From assembly GCA_002286715.1 (NCBI GenBank), contig NSJX01000058.1, positions 1-62,644 of the forward strand: a stretch of 62,644 nucleotides of DNA, in the 5' to 3' direction. Position numbers and translations under genes: made by a program. Shown here one piece after another: positions 10,572 through 22,759 of this stretch (the first letter of the stretch is position 1; every line of letters starts with the position of its first letter). Origin of the DNA: Dentipellis sp. KUC8613 (Eukaryota; Basidiomycota; Agaricomycetes; Russulales; Hericiaceae). The notes below the pieces were generated by a model. It was not told where the DNA came from, made no database searches, and was given only the letters and a program-made list of their open reading frames with translations.

Positions 10572-11909
10572 ATGGCGTCAGACCTAGACGAGGCTGTCTC
10601 TTTCTCTTGGTCTGACTCTTTACGCGCCCTCGTCGCGCCCTGTCTCTCCTGCCTCGGCACCTCCAGACCGGCGCATACCCTCCCCACCCACGACTCCAGC
10701 ACTCCGCACCTTGAAACGCTCCTCGCCGACGCCCGCAGCGCTCACTCTAGCTCGTCCCTTGCCGATGGCGAGACCCTGTCCCTCCATTCTAGCATCGGAG
10801 ATGCTGCACGCCGGCAGCGGCGCCGACGCGGCTTTGGCCTCGGGGCTGCCAAGCACATCAGTCTGTGGGGTTGGGACCTCTTCGGAAAGCCGCGCGGCGC
10901 CATTCGCCTCCCGGAGGACGGTGACGAGGACAGCAGTCAGCAGAGAATTCGTCGCGCCCCGACGCATTCCTCCTCCACTCTCTCGAGCGATGCTATCGCT
11001 GATGCCGCCCCGCTCGACCCTGGTGCCATCGCATCGCATGTCAACACGCTGACAGCTGCAGAAGAGGAGGCCCGTGCAAAGGCGGAGCGCAAGGCGCGCC
11101 GGCGCGAACGCAAGGCGGCCAAGGCGGCGGCGCTCGCTCTCGTCCAGGGTGACAGGGACGCGGGCGCATTCGAGGGGTTTCAGGGAAGCGGCAGCGACAG
11201 CGGCACTCCCCAGACTCCGTTCGACCCAATGCTGTCCCCGCCCCTTACGTCCACAGGCAACCCGCTGGCAGAATTGCAGATGCAAAGCGAACGCGAGAGG
11301 GAGCGGGAGGACGAAGAGATGGGCGACTTTGGCGCAGCTGCGTACGTTCGGCCGCGCCCCCGCCCCAGCGCCGGCTCTGGGTCAGGCTCGCACTCGCAAT
11401 CCCACTCCTCAGGGTCGCGCTCGCGTCCTCGCGGGCACTCTCACTCCATTTCTCAATCCCAGCTGTCATCGCAAGATGGCGTGCAGTATAGTCATCACTA
11501 CGTCTCGCAGCAACCCCAGGCCGGCGCGCTTCACCCCACCGCGCCTCCCAAGGTGAAATCGAAAAAGCGCCGCGACAGCAAGTCCGCATCCTCGCACTCT
11601 TCCCATTCGCATTCCTCGTCCAGATCGTATACCTTCTCGCAGCCGACGCAGGATTCGGCCAGTCTCGCGTCGCCTCCGGCTCCTCCGTCGCTGGCAATCC
11701 ATATTGAAGAGCAGGCGTCGCCATTTGAAGGATTCCCGGATGACCTGCATCTTGGGTTCCCCGCTCGCGGATTCGCGCCTGTCGAAAGTACCAAGGCGGA
11801 CTTCCCGAGTCCGGGTCTGGGAGGCGGCAGTGGGTTCCCGAGCACTGGATTTGGAGGTGTCAAGAGGGATGCAGGAGCGTTCTTAGCGAGGAGGGGAGAC
11901 GATCTTTAG
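10572..11909 (+). CDS. Unknown serine-rich basic protein (445 aa)
   Basis: Single long exon, not recognised. The N-terminus has a cysteine pair in LVAPCLSCLG, followed by a serine-rich segment and a probably conserved motif HISLWGWDLFGKPRGAIRLP at residues about 98-117. Residues about 180-215 form an alanine/arginine/lysine/glutamate helix (EEEARAKAERKARRRERKAA) likely to be a coiled coil or a nucleic-acid or membrane contact. The C-terminal half is low-complexity serine/histidine with KSKKRRDSKS, a possible nuclear signal. No transmembrane segment is evident. The start ATG is the first in frame. The order of an ordered N-terminal motif, a basic helix and a disordered tail suggests a scaffold or regulator, but no function can be claimed. 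Confidence 0.75.
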   Translation: MASDLDEAVSFSWSDSLRALVAPCLSCLGTSRPAHTLPTHDSSTPHLETLLADARSAHSSSSLADGETLSLHSSIGDAARRQRRRRGFGLGAAKHISLWGWDLFGKPRGAIRLPEDGDEDSSQQRIRRAPTHSSSTLSSDAIADAAPLDPGAIASHVNTLTAAEEEARAKAERKARRRERKAAKAAALALVQGDRDAGAFEGFQGSGSDSGTPQTPFDPMLSPPLTSTGNPLAELQMQSEREREREDEEMGDFGAAAYVRPRPRPSAGSGSGSHSQSHSSGSRSRPRGHSHSISQSQLSSQDGVQYSHHYVSQQPQAGALHPTAPPKVKSKKRRDSKSASSHSSHSHSSSRSYTFSQPTQDSASLASPPAPPSLAIHIEEQASPFEGFPDDLHLGFPARGFAPVESTKADFPSPGLGGGSGFPSTGFGGVKRDAGAFLARRGDDL

Positions 11910-12427
11910 GAGTGCGTAGGGCGGAGGAGTATGGATGGATGGATGAGTGAGTGAGTAGAGACTGGATGCGCAGTCTGTAATGTATCCTTATGGACTTTTG
12001 TCTAATACCCGTATCCGTGTCCTATATACCTCGCATTGCGCGCTACACTCTTTATGCATCATTTCATGGCGTCTTCATGTTCTAGCAGAGGACCTTACTC
12101 ACGGCGCTTTGAAGACTCTGGGGTATGAGATAAGATTAGATCTACACGTACGTCATCGCAAACCTGATCGCGTTCTGACGCTTCTGACTCGGCCTTCGCC
12201 ACAATTTGCGAGTCACTCGTTCACGTTCAGGTTTGTTTCTGGTCAACATAAGCTCTCATCGATACCCATAGAACGAAGTCAAAGTTGTGCTTTCGTGCGC
12301 ACAGGCGTAGACTTTACGTGACACACAGCCGATTACAAAACCCTGCACACGATCGCACGAGCGTCAGGGACCAGGATACTTGCCTACTAAAACTCACACT
12401 CTAGCATCTCTTTGTACAACACCCAAT
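11910..12427. other. Intergenic region
   Basis: The region lies between two + strand genes. ATGG/GAGT short repeats at about 11930-11960 are the only feature noticed. Confidence 0.4.
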
Positions 12428-15046
12428 ATGCCTACCTTCAATCACATCGACTCGCAGCTCATTGCAGACCTGCGCGCGCTGCACAAGGCATCTCCGAAAC
12501 TCGTGCGCTCATCGAAACATGCCGCACCGGCAGCGCCAGAGATGCAGATCGAGAGCTGGAAGATGAACGAGTTCAAGTACTATCAAGTACCTTCGCCATT
12601 TCCTACTCTTGCGCGCGGGCTCTTCTCGATAGAGCTACCTTCATCGAATGACGCTGCTGCGCAGAAATACCGTATTGTCGCGCGAGGTTACGATAAGTTC
12701 TTCAACATCGGTGAGGTTCCATGGACGACGGTGCGTAGACCTCCATGTTCCAAGCGCTCGTATCTAATGCGTGTACAGTGGGCGGCACTCGAAGCGCACA
12801 CGAAACCGCCTTACGATCTCACGCTGAAGTCAAACGGGTGCATCATTCTCATCGCCGCGCTCACCCCGACCCAACTACTGGTCACATCCAAACATTCCCT
12901 GGGGCCAGTCGCAGCGCAACCCGAGAGCCATGCGCAGGTCGGCGAGCGCTGGCTGCGGAAACATCTCACGGCTGCGGGAAAGACTGCCGAGGATCTCGCG
13001 CACACGCTATGGGAGAAGAACTGGACCGCAGTCGCTGAGGTGCGTCTCCGAACCTTTCATTATCACAGTGCGACTTACACCTCCAGCGTTAGCTCTGCGA
13101 CGACGAATTCGAGGAGCACGTTCTGCCATATCCTGCCGAGAAAAGCGGGCTCCACCTCCATGGCTTGAACAACAGCTCCGCCAACTTCGCCACGCAGCCG
13201 CCCGACGCGGTCGCCGCCTTTGCGCGCGAATGGGGTCTTATCGAGACGCTGTCCACCACGCTCCCCACTGTTGCCGCAGTGCGCGAGTTCACTGACGATA
13301 TTGCACGCACGGGCACCTGGCGTGGCGAGGCCGTCGAAGGGTTCGTCGTGCGCACGACGGTCGCCGAGCCTCCTGATACGGCGGAGGCGGGCAAGCCTGG
13401 GCGCTCGCCGTACGCGCCGGGAACCGCGTTCTTCTTCAAGGTCAAGTTCGACGAGCCGTATATGATGTACCGCGATTGGCGCGAGATTACGAAGGCGATT
13501 CTGTCTGCGAAGCCTGGCGAGGAACCGCGTATCCCGCGCTCGAAGATGAAGCGGCCTGAGACGCGGATGTATATGCGGTGGGTGGAGGGCGAGATTAAAC
13601 GAGATAGGAGCCAGTTCGACTCGTATGCGAAGGGGAAGGGGATCATTAAGACGAGGGAGACGTTTTTGGAGTGGATGAAGACGGAGGAGGGTAAGAAGGC
13701 ACAGGAGCGGGCGAAAGTGGAAGGCGACAAGGAAGAGAAGAGTGAGTTTGGGAAGACGGTGATCATGCCGATCGCTATCCCTGGCTGCGGTACGTTCTGT
13801 TGTCTGTGTGGTTTTGATATTTATTGACATATAGCACCCACAGGCAAGACTGCCGTATCGGTTGCGCTGGCACATTTATTCGGATTCGCACATACCCAGA
13901 GCGACGATGTGCACGCAAAAAAGGCAGGCCCTGCGTTCATACGCAATGTTACCACTCTTCTCAAGAGCCACGATGTCGTCATCGCGGACAAGTACGTCAA
14001 CCGTGCCAGCCTTGTCTTATGCAATATTGACTGGGCTTGACAGAAATAATCACCTCGTTCAACATCGACACGCGCTCCGCGAGGCAACCCAATCGATGAC
14101 GCCCCGAGTACGGCTGCTCGCACTCAATTGGGCCCTCGACCGCCCGGCAGCGATGATTCACAGGATCTGTGCAGACCGTATCCTCGCGCGTGGCGAAAAT
14201 CACCAGACATTACGCGCCGAAGGACCTGCAGGTGCACACGAGGAGGTGCTCTGGCAATTCATCCGTGGCGCCGAGCCGCTCTCTGCAGACGAGGCAGATG
14301 CCGTCATCGAGATGGACATCGAAGAAAACCTGGAAGACGCCGTGGCCCGCGCGGCGGGCGAAATCGAGCGCGTTCTGGGCCTGCCCAAGCCGAGCGGGGA
14401 GAAGATGGGCGAGGCACTCGCACTCGCGAGAGCCTACAAGCCCGAAGCGCGGAAGGGGGACAACAAGAAAGGGGAGGCGAAGAAAGAGACGATTCCCAGT
14501 GCGCCACGGTATTTTGGGATTCTTGCGGAGGTGGACCTTGAGCGCGCTCTGGCGCCCACACTGGAGGGCGAGGGGAAGGCGGTGCCTAAAAAGGCGAAGG
14601 AGCTGTGGGAGCAGCTGAAGAAGGGAGGCCGACTCGCGCGCCGCCCTCACATCACGCTCGTGCACTCCAAATCGCTCCCAGACGAATTGCCGCTATGGGA
14701 GCGTTGTAGTACACTGAATGTTCTAGACGCGCCGCCGCTATTCAAGTTTCGTCTTGGCCATCTCGTGGCGAATGGACGGATTATGGCTGCCGCGGTGGAG
14801 GATATAGATGTGGATCTACAAGACGATGAGGACAGTCAGGTCGGGCGGGAGTTCGTGGCACAGTTGGGACAGGAGGTGCGGGATAGGCTGCATATAACGG
14901 TCGGGACGCGCAGCAGTGATGTCAATCCGGTCGAGGCAAAGGCACTCGTTGAGGAGTGGAGAAAGGGAAGGGCCGGAGACGGCGTAGCGGAGGTAGCGAT
15001 TGAGAACTTGTGGGTGAAGGGAAGGGTCAGGGGCCTAAACAGTTAA
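12428..15046 (+). CDS. TRL1: tRNA ligase Trl1 (ligase-kinase-cyclic phosphodiesterase)
   Basis: Trl1 joins tRNA exon halves after intron removal and, in fungi, splices HAC1 mRNA in the unfolded-protein response. The N-terminal adenylyltransferase domain carries the nucleotidyl-lysine motif TLKSNGC and, after an intron, LCDDEFEEHVLPYP and GLHLHGLN. A P-loop GCGKTAVSVALAHLFG is split by an intron ending at about 13843, and IADK precedes another intron ending at about 14041. The C-terminal 2H phosphoesterase domain has both His-x-Thr motifs: HITLVHSKS (about 14650) and HITVGT (about 14890). At least four introns of about 50 bp were placed. The ATG at 12428 (MPTFNHIDSQL) was preferred to one 48 bases upstream because conserved sequence begins after it. 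A second copy of the last domain lies at 34.8-35.4 kb. Confidence 0.93.
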
Positions 15047-15479
15047 TTTTCGCTTCGCTTTGGTCTCTGTTGTAGGTATTAGCTGCAGGGGAGTGACGCC
15101 TGCCTGGGGACTCGTGTAGGCTCGTGGAGTCCACATCGGGCGCGCGATTCTGTCAAGAAATGTCAGACAAAAAATCAAAACATTCGCCCCTTCTCAAGCT
15201 GGTCGAATAAATGTAATTATCCATCAACAGTATGCAAGAGACGAAACTTGCCTCAAAGTTCGAATCACACAAGCTTGAAGGAACGATACTTGCCTCGGAT
15301 GAAGCCGAACGCCGTCAGGTGACTACGCGGCGAAGCTGGAGCTCGTAGCCTGCTTAGGTTCAACTTGAAGTTCTTTCTTAGCATCATGATCTGTATTCCG
15401 CCGCCACGCCACCAATCCCACTTCCTTCCCTGACAGATAAATGCATCCGCCTTCTAGGTGCCAGGGAACGTAAACTCTA

Positions 15480-16597
15480 CAAGTCTGTTCGTTCGGCGGA
15501 GCAGCACCCGATTCAACGTCAAACCAGGATCGACATCGTCTCCGCCCGCTTAGTTGGATACCTCATCCTCTATCCAACTAGCCGTCCTAATAACCATTTC
15601 ATCGACGAGGTTGCAGCTTGAAACGAGAGGAAAGGAGGTTTCATCAGCAACGTCTACGCATTGGGCCGGCTGTGCACAGAACACACACTGATTTTTGTAT
15701 GCGACAGTCCTGCGGAATCGACAGCGTTTAAAAGTGCCATCCGAGCAGCTTTCTAAACCAGGCTTTGAGCGTGTTCATCGGGAGATCCAGATGCATGTGC
15801 GACGGAGTCTACGAAACCACGTCGATGCTAGAACCCAGGTGAGCCTCAATTTAGTCGAGATCGTCATCCCCTTCCTTCCCCCCACCACACCTACCCATTT
15901 CCCGATCGACGATCACACGCGTGGTCCTGGGTAGTTTAGGTTCCTGCACTGGCCCCTATTACACAGTTCGACCATATCTGACCCTTTTGCAAGCCCTGCT
16001 TAGGGATGATTATCGCTGCATGGTCAGTGGCAAGTTTGACATCGAGAGTGCCATGACAGGTCTGGTTTCCATTCCGCAAGGAGAGCATACTATTACCACC
16101 GAGTGCTGCTATATATTCCCCGAGTCGCTGGGTTTAACTGATTCTGAGAAAGGTATTTTCAACCATGATGATGTGCTACCGCGACTCATTTCTTGCAAGA
16201 AAACGATGTAGCGCCCGTGTGGACTGTGATTAGCCTGTTCGGTTATGGGAGTATTCAGGAGGGTCTACACCTCGTCGTGCTTCGAGAATATGCTACCAAC
16301 TGCCGACTTCCTTGCGATCCTAGACGCATTGCTACTACGTGAGGGTCGCAAAGCCCCTCGTCCCAGCACCACCGTTCCCTGATAAAATAGAATTTGTCGC
16401 TCAACACGAGCTCCCTCTTCCCAACCCCGAATATCTCGCCACCCATGCCCCGTGCTGCCACCTCGCGCATATGTCTGAAGCCGTGGAGTATGCAAACCAA
16501 AAAATATGAAGAGAAATCTCTTGAGGTCCTCGAAACAGATGGGAGGTCTGCCCCCATCCTCGACTTTCTGTTGCAGCATCTGGTCGCGCCCGAATGA
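15480..16597 (+). pseudogene. HNH endonuclease-domain protein (fungal HNH_2 type), probably decayed
   Basis: Blocks of a basidiomycete HNH-domain family occur in order on the + strand: SARLVGYLILYP (15541 onward), LLRDDYRCMVSGKFD (about 15996-16040), TTECCYIFPESLG (about 16098), VWTVISLFGYG (about 16219), then LPLPNPEYLATHAPCC and HLAHMSEAVEY (about 16405-16490), and EVLETDGRSAPILDFLLQHL ending at TGA about 16595. The RD-YRC-V-G-D block is the usual start of the HNH fold. The next block normally reads AHI.P.SL but here has CYI, so the catalytic histidine is replaced. The segments lie in different frames and the joins between 16200 and 16400 could not be made into a clean gene. A clear start was not found. 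Either a poorly expressed gene or a pseudogene. Confidence 0.5.
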
Positions 16598-17439
16598 TAT
16601 GCTGCGGATTGCCCGGATCGTTTGAAGGGCGGATCTCAGACGTTTGTTTATATACAGGAAGCCGTTTACGTATACTGACCTAGTAATTTGTAGCTGCCCA
16701 TATAATGCGTGTAATCCAGATTGAACACCGATGTACCGCTGGGCAATACGCAAATTGTCATTGGATTTATCAAGCATTGGAGAGGCATTTACTAACGTAC
16801 CGCCCCAGCCCCGCTCCTATCGATCTTGTCGGGCGACTAGGACCTCCTCATCCCCCTTTCACCTCGTCTCCACGCAAGTCTCAGCCCCCACGTCGAGCAG
16901 CTCTCGCAACCGCTCGACCTGGCCGAACCTCATTTGAGACAGAGACTTCGTGTGCGCCGGCGCGGTACCTACTCCAGTCGCGCTGGCGCTGGCGGGCAAC
17001 TCCCGATATCCGACGCACCGTCTGGAGTATGAGCTCCTCGCACCCATGAATCAATCTCCTCCTAGATCCTCGTGCGCGGCTTGCTTCCGCTGCCGCGTGT
17101 GCGCGGGCAGACCCATCAAGACGTGAGTGTCCGTGTCCGTCTCGCGGTATGTCGTGGGTAGACCTCGCTCATCATTCACACATACAGCGCAACCGTGAGC
17201 TCCGATTTTGAAGTGTCGTCCGCCCGCCCGAGAGAAATCGTGTTCCTAGCGCCCGCCATCCCGACGCCTGATAAATTGGAAGCAAATACGCGTCAACAGT
17301 ACTTGTGCTGGGCCTCGATCGGACAACGGTCTTTCCCTTTTGAGGTTCTGATCATGCTTCATTTCAAACACGTATTTCCATCCTACGCATCCCAAGTATC
17401 GTACAATTGGAAGCCCGATAATAATATTTCCTTCCTGAA
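16598..17439. other. Region without a recognised gene
   Basis: Several short proline/serine/arginine frames overlap here on both strands. None resembles a family I know or shows a convincing exon structure. It lies downstream of the HNH relic and of the convergent alcohol dehydrogenase. Confidence 0.35.
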
Positions 17440-18990
17440 TCACTGCAGGGGAATAACGGTCCGGCCAACGATCTTGCCCTCCCGCATGTCGTTGAAAACT
17501 CTGCCGCGCATGGTCAGTAAAGTTGTATGCTACATATGATTGCCGTACTCATTTATATCCGCCAGCTTCTTTACGTTCACATGCGGCACCACTTTACTTC
17601 TAGCGGCGAGGTCGAGAGCTTCGACTGTGTCTTGGTAATTGCTAGCAAACGCAAGAAAGTAAACGAATTATCAAAATGCGGGATTAGGGACCTACCCTAA
17701 CGCATGCCCTACGATGCGAATACCCTGTGGCGAGTTAGGACATGCAAAATCGACAATCAGGATCATACCTTGCGCATTATAATTCCAGGCGGGATACCCC
17801 ATGTGAAATCATCTGGCACGCCAATAACGATAACTGTCCCCCGCGTACGCAAGTAATGGATGCTGTCTTGATATGCCTTTCCCTGTGATCGATGTTATCA
17901 AAGATGAATGAATATTGCTAAAGATCTACGCGCACTGAAGCTGTGGTGATCAGCGCCGCATGCGGTCCCTTGCCATCACAGGCGGCCACTATGTCTTTGA
18001 TAGGATCCTTGCTCTCCTTGAAGTCAATCCATTTCTCGGCACCTAACTGCAGGCAGACTTCTTTCTTGTCATTACCGGTGTCTACACGTAGGTGAATACC
18101 TGGTTTCAGAAAGCGGCGCGCAATTGACGAACCTATCGCAAGAACTCGAAGACCAAGTGCCGTAGCATACTGGATAGCTGAAAGGCAAGGTTTTTAAGTC
18201 TCTTTTCAGCATATGTAGCCATGAACGTCGTTACCCAGGTGACCTAGCCCTCCTCCCGCTCCGGGAATAACAACCCAATCGCTTGGGGAGGTGTTGCTTC
18301 GCTTCAGCGCTGCGTACACCGTCAATCCCTTCAACTTTATGTGAGTATCGGGACACCTACAAAGGTGGTGCACAGAACGTACCGCGCAAAGAATCGGGGC
18401 TGCATTCTCGTCGGAAAGTCCTTCCGGGATCGGGACGACGTGGTTGATCCATGCCACCTGAAGGTCCACGTTAGTCAGTAGAAGCAAGATACGAGAAGAG
18501 CAAACTATTGATACCATATACTGACAGAATGTTCCGTCGTTCGTATATCCCGACCGCTTCCTCGACTCGCAAACTGTATTGTGCTCTTCTTAAAACTTGG
18601 AATTCCTAGATGGAGAGGGCACTGACCTGATTCGTCGCCTTTCCTGCAGAGCTCGCACCTACCGCACGCATACAGGATCCATTTGACGCCCACTCTCGTC
18701 CCTACCCTTACGTCGCCTTCGCCTTCCTTCGCTGTCCCCGGTCCCATTGCCACGACTGTTCCAACTCCCTCGTGTCCGCCGATGAACGGCACCGGTCCGT
18801 TCTGCCACTCCCCAGCGGCAATGTGCAAGTCCGAGTGGCATACACCCGTGCAGTGCATCCGCACGAGGCATTGGCCGGGCTCGAGGGTCTCTGGCTGAGG
18901 GACAGGATGCGTGGTGCGCACTTCCAGAGGCTGGCCTGGTGTGACTATGAGTGCTGCTGTCTGCGTGCGTGGGATAGTCATCTTGAGCAA
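17440..18990 (-). CDS. Zinc-dependent alcohol dehydrogenase (MDR superfamily)
   Basis: NAD(P)-dependent oxidation of alcohols or the reverse reduction, cytosolic. The N-terminal catalytic domain has CTGVCHSDLH (catalytic zinc cysteine and histidine) and GGHEGVG (GHE motif). The structural-zinc cysteines are in CGRCELCRKG, with a further cysteine in the next exon (HNTVCE). After introns come SGYTNDGTFCQYM, AWINHVVPIPEGLSDENAAP and the Rossmann loop IPGAGGGLGHL. A C-terminal exon beginning at about 17491 gives EVFNDMREGKIVGRTVIPLQ and TGA at 17440-17442. A TAG at 17530 is inside the last intron and is not the end. At least six introns were placed. Start at 18990 or the next Met at 18981. Family members resemble yeast Adh1; the substrate is not predictable. 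Confidence 0.9.
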
Positions 18991-19614
18991 TAGCGACTGA
19001 TTATCTCGGCTTGAAACGGAGAGTTGTGTGTAGGTTGTGGGGGATGCAGTTTACACAGTGCTGCTACTTATACTACGACTGCACGGCAATTGACGCCGTG
19101 AAGCTGCACGATGCCCCGACCTGTCACGGACATTCTGCGCGCCAAGATGAGTTGCAGACAGTTCAGGTTGGTCAGTGGCGGTATGTTGGTGAGTCCATCA
19201 AGCACCTGACGATTTCATCCCACAAAGTGGGGATCTGATCGGAGACGTTACCAGCTTCTGTGGCTCTGGTGTACCTTCACGGGGCTTGCTGTGAGCATGT
19301 GTCGTGTACGTCCTGACCTTCCTACACTAAAGCGTGCGATATACAGTACAGTACAACATCTGTCCACGTAACGACTTCTTACGCCAACATCTTCGCATGC
19401 CGGGTGACCATTCAGCGAACTGCTCGGGGACGAAGATGAGAAGTGTTGCCGACTAAGAACGCCCATTTGCACCCGACGGCGGCGACGCAAATTCCCCGAC
19501 GCAGGTTTTCATAATGAAAAGCCAGGGCTGAGTATAACGTCAACGCCTGTTGAAAGACGTTTCAGAATCTGAAATAATAGAGTATAGCAACATTACAGTA
19601 TAGAACCTACACGG
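18991..19614. other. Intergenic region
   Basis: The region contains the alcohol dehydrogenase promoter and the 3' flank of the F-box gene. No gene was seen. Confidence 0.4.
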
Positions 19615-21253
19615 TCAAACAATATTTGACCATTCCCATTCGTCAGGTACGTTCGCGATACGCCACTTCGTGTCTTCCCAGCGCTCATCTCGGTCTAATA
19701 CGATAGCCTTGTTCTTCTCCAGATCCCAATGCTCGACTATACGCAAACAAGGGCACAGCTGGGCCAATTGGCACGCGCGGTCGTCGTTATCTGCGACACG
19801 ACTCCATCCAGGATCGAGGAAAAACGCATTACCGCGGAACATCTGCAGCTTTGGCAAAAGCTGCACCAACTCGCCCCATGACGCCTGTATCTCCGATCAA
19901 CGTCGGCGTATAATTTCGTGAAAAGGGACGGAAGAGACGTACGGTGTGGATTGGACCGAGAGTCACCCCATGCCAGTCGTAGGTGTAGTCGCGGTGAGGC
20001 ACACGCAGCCGCTCCAGCTTCGGAAACATGCGTGCCACGTCCTTGAGCATCTCCAGCGACTCAAAGTATACGATGTCGAGGGCGCGCAGTGCATTTCCAT
20101 CCAGTTGCCGCAGGACCTGCAGGCCCTGTATATCGATGCGTACCCAGCCAAGGGTGTGTATTGTCCGCCGGGAGCGAAGTGTGGGGTCGGCAAGTAGTGC
20201 GGGTGTAGCGGGGCTGCGCTGAGACCACTCGACGGAGAGATGAGTCAAGGCGGGAAGACTGCCAAAGGGCAACGGATCAGGAAATATGCCGCGCAGGCGC
20301 AGGCGCTCAATGCTGGGTGTGCGGAAGAGGAAGCGCGTGAGCGTGGTGCCGTTTGCGACGTCATGGCGGTTGATCTCGAGGCAGAGCGATTGGAGGTGGG
20401 GGAGAGAGCAGCCAGCAAACAGTTCCGGATAGCGAAAGAATCGATGCCGCACGGAGATTTCTAGGTGCTGTCTCGCCTCGTCAGCATGGGTCCGGAGAAC
20501 ATTGCTACGTTGCTCGCGCGCGCACCTCTAAAGCAGGCGAATTTTGGAGTACCGGAGCTAGCAATTTCGACGCGTTTTTGGGCAGCAGGTGGTGGTCGTT
20601 GGCAAACGTCAAGGATGTCAGGCACCTCAGGGACCATAACTGTGGGCTCCGTGAGCGGTGTCAGTTTCAAGATACCCACCAACACTTACTGGAAATTGCG
20701 CAGTCACAGGCGGAGACATGCTGCGGCAACGCGGATACAGACGCTTGACGTGTCGCAAACACGAGCGCTGGCACAGGACATCCCATATTGGCGCCTCCAA
20801 GGCAGGATCGCTCGCCTTTGTCGTCGTCATCGCGAACTCCTGCAAGAGGTCCATACACTGCAGCGCTTTGGATAGCTGCAAGCAGACCTCCGCTGTTACC
20901 TCCGGTCCCAGGACGGTGTCCAAGGGCATTGCCGCGCCGGGCACACGACGCGGCCCAGTCAACGGTGCCTTTACCTCGTCATCAACCACTTCGACGGACC
21001 GTACTCCTCGAGCGAGGTCCGGCCGCGCTGCGAGGTGGCTCCAGACGTCATAACACCGGAGATTGCAGCGCACGACGCGGTAGTCGATGTGCCGGGGGAT
21101 GGCAATGTCGTTGAACGTGCGACACGTGAGCGCAAATGACAGCAAGTCGTGAGGCGAATCTATGAAAAATGCGATGGTGCAGAGCAGTTCGGTGGGTAGT
21201 AAAAAGGCTACTGCAGGAGCGCAGGAGCTGCAGGATGCAGAGCTCGCGTCCAT
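19615..21253 (-). CDS. F-box protein with leucine-rich C-terminal region
   Basis: Predicted substrate adaptor of an SCF ubiquitin ligase. Residues about 15-55 form the F-box: FLLPTELLCTIAFFIDSPHD followed by LLSFALTCRTFNDIAIPRHI, the LP.E....I....... DL......C pattern. The first exon ends near 20690. A second exon gives LWSLRCLTSLTFANDHHLLP, a third starts at about 20465 (HLEISVRHRFFRYP) and carries leucine-rich segments such as SLPALTHLSVEW and MFPKLERLRVPH. The last exon begins SWGELVQLLPKLQ at about 19880 and ends EWEWSNIV, TGA 19615-19617. All joins are GT-AG and in frame. Agaricomycetes carry hundreds of such F-box/LRR-like genes; the target is unknown. Confidence 0.88.
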
Positions 21254-21989
21254 GATGCAACAACGTGTGGAATGACCGCCGGTAATTTGACGTGGTCAAA
21301 ACACCTGTTGAGACAACGGGTTCCTCACCTGTCGTTCGAGATGGGAGAAAGCAAGACGCGAGCAGAGGGGCACGGGCGAGCAACGAAACCACCTGTTATA
21401 TCAAGTTATGCACCACGGCTAATACTGACTTACGGACGAGACGAGGTGCCTGGGAAGCAAATGCATCGATGGAGATCCTAAGTTTGATCACAGCAAGCTG
21501 ATGTCAAGCCCTGTCACGTCTGCATATGCAGATTTCTTCCTACGAGGATCGGACGGAAGTCAGGGCACATGATAAGAGTCTATTCAAAAGCAAGCAGGAG
21601 GCTCACACCGTAGAAGGTTCACGCTCCTGCGCTGGGAGACTTGGACTTTGGTAGGACAGGAAGGAGAGACAATCGAGGTTACGGCCTCTCAGGCGCGAGT
21701 CCTCACACGCGCCTATTGACTCGTAAGCACCATGACGACGTTCGCGGAGGTGGGACCGAAAACAATTCCAATGCCGTGATATTCCAGATCTCAAATGCTC
21801 GCAGTAAAGGCCTGTGTTGAGTGCCGCATGTCATATTCATGTGTGAGGCATAAAAATGCAGAGAAAGATAACAAATGCATGACGGCAGTAACCACGCCGA
21901 GTAGTCATTTTGCTCCAACCACCCTCGCCCCTACCACCCGCTCGCCCCGCACCCAAGTCCTACAGCAAGAAGACAAAGAGAAAGCCTGC
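21254..21989. other. Intergenic region
   Basis: No gene was recognised between the F-box start and the RPL14 stop. Short frames here show no family resemblance. Confidence 0.4.
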
Positions 21990-22759
21990 TCATGCCTTGC
22001 CCGCAGCCTTCACCGCCTTGCGGACACGGTCCCGCCTCTGCTTCTTGAGGAGCATGACCTCGAAGCGCTGGAAGTCGTTGAGCGACCGCCTCTTCTCGAT
22101 GGAGGCGCGACGCTTCGCCCACGATGAGCTCTCCCACTTCTGGAGCGTGCCCTCCTTCTCGAGGTACTTCTTGACGATGCCAGAACGCGCACCGCGGGGC
22201 AGCGCCTTGACGGTCAAGGGGGTGAGGGTGAGGTGACGGAAGGGGAAGCTCTGGCGGGGAACACCGGTGACGGGACCGTCAATGATGCCCTAAAATCGAG
22301 AGACATGTAAGCGATTTCGGAATGTACACGCCGAGATGGCCGTATACGCACGCGGTTGTGGTCGATGATTTCAGTGATCACGGCAATGTGGCCAGCTTGG
22401 GGGCCAGCCTTGAGGAGGACAACTGCGCCATGGTCGAAGCGTCAGGAATATTTTCTCGGAGGAAAGGCGGAACCGCAACGCACCACGTCCGACCTCAACG
22501 AAACGGTTGAAATTTGAGGGCTGGTTCTGCTGAAGGGCGAAGGCACATTAGTCTCGTTCAGAGGGACATATTCTCGCCGTGTAGGAGCCCGCGTGCCATC
22601 CTTAGCCTCCCGTCCCTGTATCCCGCCTCCGAGCGACATCCGAACTCCCGTGCTCCATCCACCATGATCCTGTCCACCAAATTCCTCCGTTCCAAAGCCA
22701 TCCGAGGCAACACGAGCTCCCATGGCGTCGAAGAACAAAGATTCGGTACTCACTGCCAT
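21990..22759 (-). CDS. RPL14: 60S ribosomal protein L14 (eL14)
   Basis: Large-subunit ribosomal protein. Exons, in - strand order, are 22759-22754 (ATG GCA only), 22526-22484, 22422-22352 and 22289-21990. The reading frame gives NQPSNFNRFVEVGRVVLLKA, GPQAGHIAVITEIIDHNR, IIDGPVTGVPRQSFPFRHL, LPRGARSGIVKKYLEKEGT, WESSSWAKRRASIEKRR and LNDFQRFEVMLLKKQRRDRV. The KOW-like N-terminus (VGRVVL...AG..A.I..I.D) and the WAK..A..E.R..L.DF.RF..M basic C-terminus are diagnostic of eL14. A two-codon first exon followed by a long 5' intron of about 227 bp is usual for fungal ribosomal-protein genes and often carries regulatory function. Complete and intact. Confidence 0.93.

Noticed and set aside
15256..15280. 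GTTCGAATC motif suggesting a tRNA T-arm
   Set aside because: No flanking pairs form the T-stem and no upstream anticodon arm was found.
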